Positions 1-8,582 of a stretch of DNA of 64,000 bases are shown here, one piece after another; position 1 is the stretch's first letter, and each line of letters starts with the position of its first letter. The DNA is from Streptomyces sp. NBC_00414 (GTDB lineage: Bacteria; Actinomycetota; Actinomycetes; Streptomycetales; Streptomycetaceae). Under the pieces are notes generated by a model that saw only the letters and a program-made list of their open reading frames with translations, made no database searches and was not told where the DNA came from. The position numbers were made by a program, and so were the translations under genes. The stretch is from positions 2,294,001 through 2,358,000 of the forward strand of contig NZ_CP107935.1 of the NCBI RefSeq assembly GCF_036038375.1, read 5' to 3'.

Positions 1-156
1 GCAGGTGACGGAGACGGTGACGGTGCCGCCGGGGGCCACCGTGCGCGGGCTGACCTCGGCCCCCGAGTTCGCGGTCGCGGCCGTGGTGGCGGTGCCGAGT
101 ACGAGGGTGGTGAAAGCGGTGGCGGACAGTGCGCGAGCGGTACGGCTCAGCGGCAT
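1..156 (-). CDS. Secreted protein, N-terminal fragment (cut by window edge)
   Basis: Only the first 52 codons are in the window. The protein starts at an ATG at 156, preceded by GGAG at 170-167. It opens with a short basic stretch (MPLSRTARAL), then a small-residue hydrophobic segment ending in alanine-rich sequence, which reads as a Sec signal peptide. The visible mature start (SGAEVSPRTVAPGG) resembles the beginning of an Ig-like or surface-exposed domain. The function cannot be told from this fragment. Confidence 0.6.
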   Translation of the reverse strand, partial: MPLSRTARALSATAFTTLVLGTATTAATANSGAEVSPRTVAPGGTVTVSVTC

Positions 157-362
157 GGGGCTCGGTCTCCTTCGGCCGTCGGCTGGGGACCCCCACGCCC
201 GGCTGCGGCGACGGAGGCGGAGCACGACCGGCATGCCCCGCAGTCCATCAGAGCCCGCCGCCGCCCGGGGCGCGCGCGGCCGGGCACCATTCGTGCCACG
301 CCGACGCCCGAGCGGGTGACCCGGCGCGCATCCGTGCCGTCAGCGGCGAGACTGCGCAGATG

Positions 363-1157
363 TCACGCGACGTCCTGCATGACCTGGTCGCGCAGCCGGT
401 TGCAGCAGCGGCTGATCAGCCGGGAGACGTGCATCTGGGAGATTCCGAGCTGTTCGGCTATGGAGCTCTGGGTCATGTCACCGAAGAACCGCATGTAGAG
501 GATCGCCCGCTCGCGTTCGGACAGGGCCTCCAGACGGGGCTTGACCGACTCGCGGTCGATCACGATGTCGAGGGCCGGGTCGGCGAAGCCCAGTGCGTCG
601 CTCAGGGAGTAGCCGTCCTCGCTGCCCGGCAGTTCGGCGTCCAGCGACAGCGCCGTGAAACTCTCCAGGGCCTCAAGACCGGCGCGTACCTCGTCCTCGC
701 TCATCTGCGCGTGCGCGGCGATCTCGGCGACCGTGGGCTCCCGGCCGGGGATGGTCTGGGACAGGTCCTGACGCGCGAAGCGGACACGGTTGCGCAGGTC
801 CTGGACCCGGCGCGGTACGTGCAGGGTCCACATGTGGTCGCGGAAGTGCCGCTTGATCTCACCGGTGACGGTCGGCACGGCGTAGCTCTCGAAGGCGTTG
901 CCGCGCTCGGGGTCGTAGCGGTCGACGGCCTTGACCAGGCCGAGCGCCGCGACCTGCCGCAGATCGTCGAAGCTCTCACCGCGGCTGCGGAACCGGCCGG
1001 CCAGCCGCTCCGCCATGGGCAGCCAGGCTTCGATGATCTGGTCGCGGAGGGTGTCGCGCGGCGGACCCGGGGGCAACGAAGCGAGCCTGCGGAAGTCCTC
1101 CGCGGTGTCGGGGGCGTCGTCGTGCGGGTGGTGCCTTGCGCTCGCGTGAGTTCGCAT
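363..1157 (-). CDS. RNA polymerase sigma factor, SigB/SigF/SigG family
   Basis: A 264-residue sigma-70 family protein of the stress and sporulation type, which directs RNA polymerase to alternative promoters. Region 2 is clear (QVAALGLVKAVDRYDP, then AVPTVTGEIKRHFRD near residues 75-110). Region 3 follows (EPTVAEIAAHAQMS). A region 4 helix-turn-helix lies near the end (ERAILYMRFFGDMTQ...EQLGISQMHVSR). Region 1.1 is absent, as is usual for this family. The ATG at 1157 has only a distant GGGAG. No anti-sigma gene is adjacent. By position relative to the gas vesicle cluster it may be the counterpart of S. coelicolor SigK, but this is from memory. Confidence 0.92.
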   Translation of the reverse strand: MRTHASARHHPHDDAPDTAEDFRRLASLPPGPPRDTLRDQIIEAWLPMAERLAGRFRSRGESFDDLRQVAALGLVKAVDRYDPERGNAFESYAVPTVTGEIKRHFRDHMWTLHVPRRVQDLRNRVRFARQDLSQTIPGREPTVAEIAAHAQMSEDEVRAGLEALESFTALSLDAELPGSEDGYSLSDALGFADPALDIVIDRESVKPRLEALSERERAILYMRFFGDMTQSSIAEQLGISQMHVSRLISRCCNRLRDQVMQDVA

Positions 1158-1435
1158 GATGCGTGCAACTCCCTTGAGGGTGCTCAGGTTGGACGGTCAA
1201 CCGTGAGAGCGCACCCTGGAACCGGACGGGCACACCCGTGGGGCGAGGACACAACTCCCACGGACGTGCCTCCTGTCCGAAGCACTGAACGTCGCCTGCC
1301 CCGCGCATCACGGAGCAAACACGGAGTCCCGGACCCGGAACCCAAAAAGATTGCGCCGTTCCCCGCGCCCCCGAGAAGGGGCGCGGGGAACGGCGCAATC
1401 GGTTAGGGGCGCGGGGAACGGCGCAGGCGCAAGCG
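1158..1435. other. Intergenic region between sigma factor start and ABC-F stop
   Basis: About 280 bp without a convincing gene. The left part should carry the sigma factor promoter; I see no clear -10/-35 pair. It contains the small inverted repeat GGTTG...CAACC near 1187-1203. The right part holds three copies of the dispersed 19-bp repeat, described separately. Confidence 0.6.
1349..1424. repeat. Dispersed 19-bp repeat, three copies, two forming a 23-bp perfect hairpin
   Basis: Copies lie at 1353-1371 (reverse), 1378-1396 (forward) and 1406-1424 (forward). The first two are inverted. With the flanking GATT and AATC they pair perfectly over 23 bp (1349-1371 with 1378-1400) around a 6-nt loop. 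The structure sits just past the stop codon of the ABC-F gene (minus strand), so it may act as its terminator or 3' stabiliser. It lacks a strong T-tract. Confidence 0.85.
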
Positions 1436-3055
1436 CTAACGTGACCGTTCGACCCGCCGCTCGTCCCAGACCGGCTCCGCCGTCTCCCGCACCCGCCCAT
1501 CGCTGCCGAACACCAGATAGCGATCGAACGCGCGAGCGAACCACCGGTCGTGGGTGACGGCCAGCACCGTCCCCTGATAGGCCTCAAGACCCTCCTGAAG
1601 GGCCTCCGCCGACTCCAGGTCGAGGTTGTCCGTCGGCTCGTCGAGGAGCAGGGCCGTGGACCCCTCCAGTTCGAGCAGGAGGATCTGGAAGCGGGCCTGC
1701 TGGCCGCCCGACAGCCGGTCGAACCGCTGCTCCGCCTGCGCCGTCAGCTCGTACCGCCGCAGCCTCGACATCGCGGCCCCGCGGTCCTGGGCGTGCTCGG
1801 TCCACAGGATGTCGAGCAGGGGACGCCCCACCAGCTCGGGGTGCGCGTGGGTCTGCGCGAAGTGACCGGCCACGACCCGCGCGCCGAGCTTCCACTCCCC
1901 CGTGTGCGCCACCTCGCCGCCCGCCAGCAGCCGCAGGAAGTGCGACTTGCCCGACCCGTTCGAGCCGAGCACGGCGACCCGCTCGCCGTAGAAGACCTCA
2001 AGGTCGAAAGGTTTCATCAGCCCGGTCAGTTCGAGCCCCTTGCAGGTCACGGCCCGTACGCCGGTGCGTCCGCCGTGCAGGCGCATCGTGATGTCCTGCT
2101 CGCGCGGCGGCTCCGGCGGCGGGCCGGCCTCCTCGAACTTGCGCAGCCTGGTCTGCGCGGCCTGGTACCGCGAGGCCAGCTCATGGCTGATGGAGGCCGC
2201 CTGGCGCAGACTGAGCACCAGCTTCTTCAGCTGGGCGTGCTTCTCGTCCCAGCGCCGCCGCAGCTCCTCGAAGCGCGCGAAACGCTCACGACGGGCCTCG
2301 TGGTACGTGGCGAAGCCGCCGCCGTGCACCCAGGCGTCGGCGCCGGCCGGACCGGGCTCCACGCTGACGATCTTCTCGGCGGAGCGGGCGAGCAGTTCCC
2401 GGTCGTGGGAGACGAACAGGACCGTCTTGCGGGTCTCCCGCAGCTTCTCCTCCAGCCAGCGCTTGCCGGGGACGTCGAGGTAGTTGTCCGGTTCGTCGAG
2501 GAGCAGCACCTCGTCGGAGCCGCGCAGCAGCGCTTCGAGGACGAGCCGCTTCTGCTCACCGCCCGAAAGGGTCCGTACCTCGCGGAACTGCGCCTTGTCG
2601 TACGGCACGCCGAGCGCGGCGGTGGTGCAGATGTCCCAGAGCGTCTCGGCCTCGTACCCCTGGGCCTCGGCCCAGTCCGAGAGTGCCTGCGCGTACTGCA
2701 TCTGCGCGGCCTCGTCGTCGACGGTCATGATGCCGTGCTCGGCGCGGTCCACGGCCCCGGCGGCCTCGCGGATCCGGGGCTGGGCCACCGACACGAGCAG
2801 GTCGCGCACGGTCGTCTCGTCCCGTACGGAGCCCACGAACTGGCGCATCACCCCGAGTCCGCCGCTCACCGTGACCGTACCGCCGTGCGGTTTCAGTTCG
2901 CCCGAGATCAGCCGCAGCAGTGTCGTCTTGCCGGCGCCGTTGGGCCCCACGAGCGCCACCACGGACCCTTCGCCCACCCGGAACGAGACGTCGCCGAGCA
3001 GCGCCCTCCCGTCGGGAAGGTAGTACTCCAGGTGCGCGGCTTCGAGATGTCCCAT
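1436..3055 (-). CDS. ABC-F family ATPase (two ATP-binding domains, no membrane segment)
   Basis: A 539-residue soluble ABC protein with two nucleotide-binding domains in one chain. Walker A motifs are GPNGAGKT (near residue 37) and GSNGSGKS. Signature motifs are LSGGEQKR and LSGGQQAR. Walker B segments end in LLLDEPDN and LLLDEPTDN. Between the domains is a charged helical linker (RFARFEELRRRWDEKHAQ). ABC-F proteins act on the ribosome; some protect against antibiotics. Nothing here shows which class this is. The start is the ATG at 3055, where MGHLEAAHLEYYL matches a typical ABC beginning; the frame stays open far upstream without coding character. It is divergent from the PAP2/kinase gene. 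Confidence 0.92.
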   Translation of the reverse strand: MGHLEAAHLEYYLPDGRALLGDVSFRVGEGSVVALVGPNGAGKTTLLRLISGELKPHGGTVTVSGGLGVMRQFVGSVRDETTVRDLLVSVAQPRIREAAGAVDRAEHGIMTVDDEAAQMQYAQALSDWAEAQGYEAETLWDICTTAALGVPYDKAQFREVRTLSGGEQKRLVLEALLRGSDEVLLLDEPDNYLDVPGKRWLEEKLRETRKTVLFVSHDRELLARSAEKIVSVEPGPAGADAWVHGGGFATYHEARRERFARFEELRRRWDEKHAQLKKLVLSLRQAASISHELASRYQAAQTRLRKFEEAGPPPEPPREQDITMRLHGGRTGVRAVTCKGLELTGLMKPFDLEVFYGERVAVLGSNGSGKSHFLRLLAGGEVAHTGEWKLGARVVAGHFAQTHAHPELVGRPLLDILWTEHAQDRGAAMSRLRRYELTAQAEQRFDRLSGGQQARFQILLLELEGSTALLLDEPTDNLDLESAEALQEGLEAYQGTVLAVTHDRWFARAFDRYLVFGSDGRVRETAEPVWDERRVERSR

Positions 3056-3136
3056 GGTCGGGCATTGTCCGGGGCGGACGGGCGACGGGGCAAACCGATA
3101 TGCGCGCCGGGGGCCCGCCGGGGTAGACGATGGGGC

Positions 3137-4627
3137 ATGACCGTTGAAGTAGACCTCACCGCCACGGGAGCCGGCCATGACCTGCTCAAGCGACTGATGG
3201 CCCTGGACCTCCGCCTCTTCGAGGCGGTCGCGACCCGGCACTGGCCGGGCGCCGACCCGCTGCTGCCGAAGCTGAGCCGCAGCGCGAACCACGGGGTGCT
3301 GTGGTTCGGCGCGGCGGCGGCCCTCGCGGCGACCCGCTCGCCCCGGGCACGCCGCGCGGCCGTCCGCGGTATCGCCTCGCTGGCCCTGGCCTCGGCCACG
3401 ATCAACACGGTGGGCAAGCGCTCGGTGCGCCGGCCGCGCCCCCGGCTGGACGCCGTGCCGGCGATGCGGCAGCTGAAGCGGCAGCCGATCACCACCTCCT
3501 TCCCCTCGGGCCACTCGGCGTCGGCGGCTGCCTTCGCGACGGGCGTCGCCCTGGAGTCCCGTTCGCTCGGCGCGGTGGTGGCCCCGGTGGCCGCCGCGGT
3601 GGCCCTGTCCCGTATCTACACGGGTGCTCACTTCCCGAGCGACGTGCTCGCCGGTGCAGCGTTCGGAGTGGGCACCGCCTTCGTCGCACGCGCCCTGGTG
3701 CCGACGCGTGACCAGCTGCCGCCCCCGGGCCGGCCGCGCGCGGACGTGCCCGCGCTGCAGGACGGGGAGGGCCTGGTGCTCGTGGTCAACACGTCGGCGG
3801 GCACCGCGGACCGTATGCGCGCCATCGGGGACGCCCTGCCGCTCGCCGAGGTCGTGGAGTGCGAACCCGTCCATCTGCGGGCCGAGTTGGAGAAGGCGGC
3901 GGCCCGCGCCGAGGTGCTGGGGGTGTGCGGCGGCGACGGCTCGATCAACGCGGCGGCCACGGTGGCCCTGCGCCACGGCCTGCCGCTCGCCGTGCTGCCC
4001 GGCGGCACGCTCAACCACTTCACGAAGGACCTGGGCGTGGAGGACGTACGCGGCCTGGGCCGCGCCCTGACGGAGGGCGACGCGGTACGGGTGGACGTCG
4101 GCCGGTACTCCGCCGGTGACCAGGAGGGGTACTTCCTCAACAACTGCAGCCTGGGCGTCTATCCGGAGCTGGTGCGCGAGCGGGACCACTGGTCGAAGCG
4201 GATCGGCGGCTGGCCGGCCGGAGTGGTCGCCACCCTGCGCGTCGTGCGCGCGGGCCGGCATCCGCTGCGGGCCGAGTTCGACGGCAAGGAGCGGCCGCTG
4301 TGGCTGCTGTTCGCCGGGAACGGCACCTACCACCGGATGGGGCCGATCCCGGCCCGCCGCTTCGACCTCGCGGACGGCCTCCTCGACGTGCGGGTCGTGC
4401 ACGGTGGCCGCTTCCCGGCCGTACGCCTCCTGGCCGCGGCCGTGGCCGGACCGCTGACCAAGTCGCCCGTGCACGCGGCGCTGCGGGTCGGCGGCCTTCG
4501 CGTGCAGGGCGTCGAACCGGGCACGCTGCTGGCCTTCGACGGCGAAGTCACGCCCGTGGAGGGTGATGTGACGATCCAGAAGCTCCCGGAGGCACTGACG
4601 GTCTACCGTCCGAGCGGCCCTCGCTGA
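3137..4627 (+). CDS. PAP2 phosphatase fused to diacylglycerol/sphingosine kinase-type domain
   Basis: A 496-residue fusion. The N-terminal half is a membrane-associated PAP2 (type 2 phosphatidic acid phosphatase) with its three motifs: KRSVRRPRP, PSGHS and SRIYTGAHFPSD. The C-terminal half is a DAGK catalytic-like domain with GGDGSINAAA and the PGGTLNHF loop. Such two-domain proteins are common in actinomycetes and are thought to interconvert lipid phosphates. The substrate is not evident. The start is the ATG at 3137, after a weak purine-rich stretch. An in-frame extension upstream would overlap the ABC-F gene antisense and is not believed. Confidence 0.88.
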   Translation: MTVEVDLTATGAGHDLLKRLMALDLRLFEAVATRHWPGADPLLPKLSRSANHGVLWFGAAAALAATRSPRARRAAVRGIASLALASATINTVGKRSVRRPRPRLDAVPAMRQLKRQPITTSFPSGHSASAAAFATGVALESRSLGAVVAPVAAAVALSRIYTGAHFPSDVLAGAAFGVGTAFVARALVPTRDQLPPPGRPRADVPALQDGEGLVLVVNTSAGTADRMRAIGDALPLAEVVECEPVHLRAELEKAAARAEVLGVCGGDGSINAAATVALRHGLPLAVLPGGTLNHFTKDLGVEDVRGLGRALTEGDAVRVDVGRYSAGDQEGYFLNNCSLGVYPELVRERDHWSKRIGGWPAGVVATLRVVRAGRHPLRAEFDGKERPLWLLFAGNGTYHRMGPIPARRFDLADGLLDVRVVHGGRFPAVRLLAAAVAGPLTKSPVHAALRVGGLRVQGVEPGTLLAFDGEVTPVEGDVTIQKLPEALTVYRPSGPR

Positions 4628-4722
4628 CCAGCCGTCAGTCCGTATCGTGATACACGGGTCTCATAATTCGACATGGCGGCGTAGCTTGACAGGTATTCCC
4701 GTACGAGTGAACGGATGCCGCC

Positions 4723-5541
4723 ATGCCGAAGGAGACCGCCGTGTACACGCACGGCCACCACGAGTCCGTGCTGCGCTCGCACACCTGGCGCACGGCCGCC
4801 AACTCGGCGGCCTACCTCCTCGGTTCGCTCAAGCCCCACATGCGGATCCTGGACATCGGCTGCGGGCCCGGCACCATCACCGCGGATCTGGCCGAACTGG
4901 TGCCGCAGGGGCACGTCACCGGCGTCGACCACGCGCCGGGCATCCTGGACCAGGCGCGGGCCACGGCGGCCGAACGGGGCCTGGAGAACGTCGACTTCGC
5001 CGTGGCGGACGTCCACGCGCTGGAGTATCCGGACGACACCTTCTGCGTCGTCCACGCGCATCAGGTGCTGCAGCACGTGGGTGACCCGGTGCAGGCGCTG
5101 CGGGAGATGTACCGGGTGACCGCGCCGGGGGGCTTCGTGGCCGTCCGGGACTCGGACTACGCGGCGATGACCTGGTATCCGCGGTCCCCGGGCATGGACG
5201 ACTGGCTCGACCTGTACCGGCGGGTGGCCCGTGCCAACGGGGGTGAACCGGATGCCGGGCGGCGCCTCAAGTCCTGGGCGCTGGCGGCCGGCTTCGACGA
5301 CATCACCGCTTCGGCCGGCACGTGGTGCTACTCCACGGCGGAGGAACGTGCCTGGTGGAGCGGGCTGTGGGCGGACCGTACGGTCGCGTCCGCGTACGCC
5401 CGTCTCGCGACGGAGGGGGGTCACGCGGGCGTGGAGCGCCTGCACGCGATCGCCGCTGCGTGGCGGGAGTGGGGACGCCAGGAGGACGCCTGGTTCGCCG
5501 TCCTCCACGGCGAACTCCTGTGCCGCAAGCCGACGCCCTGA
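4723..5541 (+). CDS. Class I SAM-dependent methyltransferase
   Basis: A 272-residue Rossmann-fold methyltransferase. Motif I is ILDIGCGPGTITADLA (about residues 42-57), then GVDHAPGILDQAR (motif II) and APGGFVAVRDSD (post-motif). The substrate cannot be inferred; the family resembles UbiE/Methyltransf_25 enzymes. The start is uncertain. The ATG at 4723 is used here, but AAGGAG at 4729-4734 lies 6 nt before an in-frame GTG at 4741, which would give MYTHGHHESV and is a very good alternative. It converges on the gas vesicle operon, with repeats between. Confidence 0.88.
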   Translation: MPKETAVYTHGHHESVLRSHTWRTAANSAAYLLGSLKPHMRILDIGCGPGTITADLAELVPQGHVTGVDHAPGILDQARATAAERGLENVDFAVADVHALEYPDDTFCVVHAHQVLQHVGDPVQALREMYRVTAPGGFVAVRDSDYAAMTWYPRSPGMDDWLDLYRRVARANGGEPDAGRRLKSWALAAGFDDITASAGTWCYSTAEERAWWSGLWADRTVASAYARLATEGGHAGVERLHAIAAAWREWGRQEDAWFAVLHGELLCRKPTP

Positions 5542-5557
5542 ACCGGCGGGGCCGTCC

Positions 5558-5667
5558 GCGCCGTTCCCCGCGCCCCTATTGGCGAAAAGCAGGGGCGCAG
5601 CCCCGCTTTTCAGGGGCGCGGGGAACGGCGCAGTCTTTTGTCTTTTTGGGGGCGCGGGGAACGGCGC
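5558..5667. repeat. Dispersed 19-bp repeat, three copies, with nested hairpin between convergent genes
   Basis: Copies lie at 5558-5576 (reverse), 5613-5631 (forward) and 5649-5667 (forward). The first two pair over 19 bp and enclose a second hairpin at 5584-5610 (AAAAGC, GGGGC, GCA loop, GCCCC, CTTTT), flanked by T and A runs. The site lies between the convergent methyltransferase gene and gvpK, so a bidirectional terminator role is likely. Confidence 0.85.
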
Positions 5668-5709
5668 AATCTCTTGGGCCCCCACCACAGCCCCACCAAG
5701 GCCCCGCGG

Positions 5710-6093
5710 CTACTCCCTCGGGAGCAGGGGGCCCAGCGGGCCCAGATCCAGGTTCAGGTCCTCGGGGCGGAGCCCGTAGCGGTCCCGCAGCTCCGCCATC
5801 CGCTCGTCCAGGAGCATCAGCGTCAACCCGATCCGCTCCTCCTGGTCCTCCGACAGATCCCCCGTGTCGAACCGCCGCACGGCCTGCCGCTCCATCAGCT
5901 GCCGCAGCAACTCGACCACGGTCAGCACGAGCTTGATCAGATCCCGCTCCACGGTGTCCGGTTCGAGGTCGAGCCGACTCCGCCCGGCCTTCTTCCCGGC
6001 CCCGGAGCCGGGAACGGCCCCGGTCCCGGTCCCGTTCCCGGTTCCGAAGACCGCGTCGTCGACGACCCTCTGAAGTGCTTCCCCGGCGCTCAC
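5710..6093 (-). CDS. gvpK: Gas vesicle protein GvpK
   Basis: 127 residues, last gene of the gas vesicle operon. The conserved GvpK core is RLDLEPDTVERDLIKLVLTV followed by VVELLRQLMERQAVRRFDTG and a DERMAELRDRYGL end. GvpK is required for vesicle formation in haloarchaea and bacteria; its exact role is unclear. The start is taken as the GTG at 6093, overlapping the gvpS stop by GTGA and preceded by GGGAGG; a GTG at 6108 is possible. A Gly/Thr-rich linker (GTGNGTGTG) separates the first helix from the core. Confidence 0.93.
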   Translation of the reverse strand: MSAGEALQRVVDDAVFGTGNGTGTGAVPGSGAGKKAGRSRLDLEPDTVERDLIKLVLTVVELLRQLMERQAVRRFDTGDLSEDQEERIGLTLMLLDERMAELRDRYGLRPEDLNLDLGPLGPLLPRE

Positions 6094-6278
6094 AGCATCG
6101 CCTCCCACGGCGCGGGAACGTTCTCGTTCACCGAGCTGATGAGCGCGTTCAGATCGATACGTACGAGATCGACGTCCGCGATCCGCAGGGTGAGGTCACC
6201 GGTGATGACGACCCCACCCGCGAGCAGCCGGTCGAGGAGGTCGACAAGAGCGATCTCCCGGCGTTCCACGACAGTCAC
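6090..6278 (-). CDS. gvpS: Gas vesicle protein GvpS (small GvpA-like)
   Basis: Only 62 residues, the GvpA/J/M fold without extensions: ALVDLLDRLLAGGVVITGDLTLRIADVDLVRIDLNALISSV. This family contributes hydrophobic ribs or caps to the vesicle wall. It begins with GTG at 6278, overlapping the gvpL stop (GTGA) and preceded by GGGGAGG at a good distance. The stop overlaps gvpK. The symbol follows the gene order known from streptomycete clusters. Confidence 0.88.
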   Translation of the reverse strand: MTVVERREIALVDLLDRLLAGGVVITGDLTLRIADVDLVRIDLNALISSVNENVPAPWEAML

Positions 6279-7066
6279 GCGTCCTCCCCGCTGAACGAGT
6301 AGGCGGCCCACGGACCGGTCAGCTCGACCCGCAGTCCCGGCGCGTCGTCCTTGGTGCGGTCCACCAGTTCCACGAACGCCTCGGATTCCGTGCGCGACAC
6401 CAGATAGGCGGCGTTCAGGAGGTTCCGGCCGGGCGCGCGGGAGAGCGCCGAGTTCTGCGGTGCGTGGATCCGGGTGTCCTCCGCGTACCCGGAAAGGGAC
6501 TCGTGGAGCCGGGCCGCGAACTGCTCGGCCCGCTCGAACTTCTCCTCGCTCTCCCTGCGCTGGGCGCGCCGCTGCCGCAGATAGTCGCGCCCCGACCCGG
6601 CCCTGCCGGGAGCGGATGCCGACCGCGCGGCCGTACCGCCGGAGACGTCCGGCTCCCCGGAGGTCTCCGTGGGTTCCGAGTACACCTTCACGCCCCACTC
6701 CACCCGCCCGTCGAGCCGGTCGAGTGTCCGCAGGAAGGTCTCCTCCCGCTCCTCCATCATCGTCCGGACCCCGCTGTCGTCCAGGAACACCGTGGCGAGC
6801 CGGAGCGGCAGCGGCGAGGTGACGACGGTGAGGGCGTCGATCACGTTCTGGTGGGCCCGCGCGGTCGCGCCGAGCCAGTCCAGGTCCTCCAGATGGGCCC
6901 GCAGCGGCTCCTCCGCGAAGTCCGCCTCGGGCACCTGGCCGACGACCGCGACCAGGTCGCCGTGGACCAGTTGCTTGGGCGGCACGCCGGCCACCCCTGT
7001 CAGCTGGGCCGGCAGGGGTGTACCGAACGGGCGGCAGACGGCGTAGACGTAACGCAGGCCACTCAT
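6275..7066 (-). CDS. gvpL: Gas vesicle protein GvpL (GvpL/GvpF family)
   Basis: 263 residues of the GvpL/GvpF family. It starts with LRYVYAVCRPFG and contains EDLDWLGATARAHQNVIDAL followed by PLRLATVFLDD, the typical N-domain. A second alpha/beta domain follows (NLLNAAYLVSRTESEAFVEL) with an ELTGPWAAYSF ending. GvpF/L proteins bind GvpA and are thought to help assembly. The central region has an Arg/Ser-rich insert (SASAPGRAGSGRDYLRQRRA). ATGA overlap with gvpJ upstream and GTGA with gvpS downstream. Confidence 0.94.
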   Translation of the reverse strand: MSGLRYVYAVCRPFGTPLPAQLTGVAGVPPKQLVHGDLVAVVGQVPEADFAEEPLRAHLEDLDWLGATARAHQNVIDALTVVTSPLPLRLATVFLDDSGVRTMMEEREETFLRTLDRLDGRVEWGVKVYSEPTETSGEPDVSGGTAARSASAPGRAGSGRDYLRQRRAQRRESEEKFERAEQFAARLHESLSGYAEDTRIHAPQNSALSRAPGRNLLNAAYLVSRTESEAFVELVDRTKDDAPGLRVELTGPWAAYSFSGEDA

Positions 7067-7431
7067 TCCTGGGCTTCCTTCTTCGCGGACTTCGAGGGTG
7101 CGCTCCTGCGCGCGGGCACTTCGGCGCGCGCTTCCTCCAGCTCCGCGACCTGCTCCCGCAACTCGGCGTTCTCACGGGCGAGTTCGTCGCGGCCGGCGCG
7201 GGAGGACAGCTGCGGATCGCTCTCCCACCAGTCGATCCCCATCTCCTTCGCCTTGTCGACGGAGCAGACGATGAGCCGCAGCTTGATGGTGAGCAGCTCG
7301 ATGTCGAGCAGGTTGATGCGGATGTCACCCGCGATCACGATGCCCTTGTCCAGGACCCGTTCGAGGATGTCCGCGAGATTGGCGCCACCTCCGTTCCCGT
7401 AGGGGTCGGGCAGACGCTGAGCCGTGGTCAT
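7063..7431 (-). CDS. gvpJ: Gas vesicle protein GvpJ (GvpA-like with charged tail)
   Basis: 122 residues. The GvpA-type core (NLADILERVLDKGIVIAGDIR...LLDIELLTIKLRLIV) spans about residues 17-65. It is followed by a predicted coiled-coil (ENAELREQVAELEEARAEV) and a Lys/Ala tail. GvpJ is a minor wall or tip protein in other organisms. The gene overlaps gvpZ (ATGA at 7428-7431) and gvpL (ATGA at 7063-7066). Core length is normal; the C-terminal third is an extension. Confidence 0.92.
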   Translation of the reverse strand: MTTAQRLPDPYGNGGGANLADILERVLDKGIVIAGDIRINLLDIELLTIKLRLIVCSVDKAKEMGIDWWESDPQLSSRAGRDELARENAELREQVAELEEARAEVPARRSAPSKSAKKEAQE

Positions 7432-8582
7432 CGACGGCCCCTGGCGCCGGCGGGCTCACGCTCGCGCTCGTCCGCCTCCTCTTCCTCCGGGACCTCTTCG
7501 TCCTCGTACTCGGCCTCGGGGGCGTCCTCGTCCTCGTACGCCTCCTCGCCCTCCGGGACCTCCTCGTCCTCGTACTCGGCCTCGGGGGCGTCCTCGTCCT
7601 CGTAGCCCTCTTCGTCCTCGGGCAGCTCGTCCTCGGCGGACTCCTCGTGCTCCGGAGTCTCCTCGGCCGAGGCCTCGGTGTCCTCCGTGTCCTCGGAGGT
7701 CTGCTCGGCTTCCTCCTCCTCCGCGACCGCGTCCTCGTGGCTCGTGACGACCTCGCCGTCGCGGATCTCGCCGCGCCAGCCGTCGTCCGCCTCACCCTTG
7801 ATGGTGATGAACCGGGCGAAGTTCTTCAGGTCGAGGCGTGCCCTGCGGCCCTGGGCGCGCCAGATGTTGCCGGTCTTCTCGAACAGACCCTTGGGGTAGT
7901 ACTCGATGACCAGCAGCACGCGGGTGAGGTTCTCGGCGAGCGAGTGGAAGGTGACGACGCCCTTGGTGGTGCCCTTGGCGCCCTCGGACGTCCAGCTGAT
8001 CCGCTGGTCCGCCACCTGCTCGGTGGTGTGGGCCTTCCAGCTGCGGCTGGACCAGAAGATCTTCATCTGCCAGTCGGACGTCGTGTCGTCGGCGCGGTTC
8101 GCGCTCTTGACGCCCTTGGCGAAGGTGCTGAAGTCCTGGTACTGGGTCCACTGGTCGTAGGCCGTGCGCAGCGGCACACCGACGTCGATGAACTCGATGA
8201 TGACGGTGGGCTTCTTGCCGGCGCCGCCCTTGCGCCTGCCCTTGCCGCCGGTCAGGTTCTTGAACGCGCCGACCACGCTGTCCTTGGCCTTGCCCGCGCC
8301 GAGCTCCAGCGCGGTGCGCATCGGCCCCTTGCCGTCGGCCAGTTTGCGGCCGCCGTCGAGGGCGAGCTTGGCGAAGCCGGGGCTGTCGCCGGAGGCGATG
8401 TCGTTGAGCTTGCCCGTCGTCTGCCCGAGCTTGGTTCCGACTCCGACCAGCAGTCGCTGGGCCTGGGCGGCCAGGTATGCCTGGGCCTCCTCCTTGAGCC
8501 GGTCGACCGCCTCGCTCTGGGCGACGGAGGTCAACGGGTTGCTCTTGGCCTGCTTGGTCGCGGACCCGAGGGTGTCAGTCAT
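7428..8582 (-). CDS. gvpZ: Gas vesicle accessory protein GvpZ: SRPBCC domain plus acidic repeat tail
   Basis: 384 residues. Residues about 120-275 form an SRPBCC/polyketide-cyclase-type lipid-binding fold (VIIEFIDVGVPLRTAYDQWTQ, then WSSRSWKAHTTEQVADQRISW). The C-terminal 95 residues are extremely acidic and include two near-identical 22-residue units, each with YEDEDAPEAEYEDEEVP (about 326-347 and 348-369). It starts at the ATG at 8582, inside the end of gvpY (8-nt overlap). The N-terminal part is helical and Lys/Gly-rich. This family appears confined to actinomycete gas vesicle clusters; its function is not known to me. Confidence 0.88.
   Translation of the reverse strand: MTDTLGSATKQAKSNPLTSVAQSEAVDRLKEEAQAYLAAQAQRLLVGVGTKLGQTTGKLNDIASGDSPGFAKLALDGGRKLADGKGPMRTALELGAGKAKDSVVGAFKNLTGGKGRRKGGAGKKPTVIIEFIDVGVPLRTAYDQWTQYQDFSTFAKGVKSANRADDTTSDWQMKIFWSSRSWKAHTTEQVADQRISWTSEGAKGTTKGVVTFHSLAENLTRVLLVIEYYPKGLFEKTGNIWRAQGRRARLDLKNFARFITIKGEADDGWRGEIRDGEVVTSHEDAVAEEEEAEQTSEDTEDTEASAEETPEHEESAEDELPEDEEGYEDEDAPEAEYEDEEVPEGEEAYEDEDAPEAEYEDEEVPEEEEADEREREPAGARGRR

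Noticed and set aside
1550..3136. Long plus-strand extension upstream of the PAP2/kinase fusion
   Set aside because: It lies antisense to the ABC-F gene, whose motifs are unmistakable. The open frame is a by-product of high GC content.
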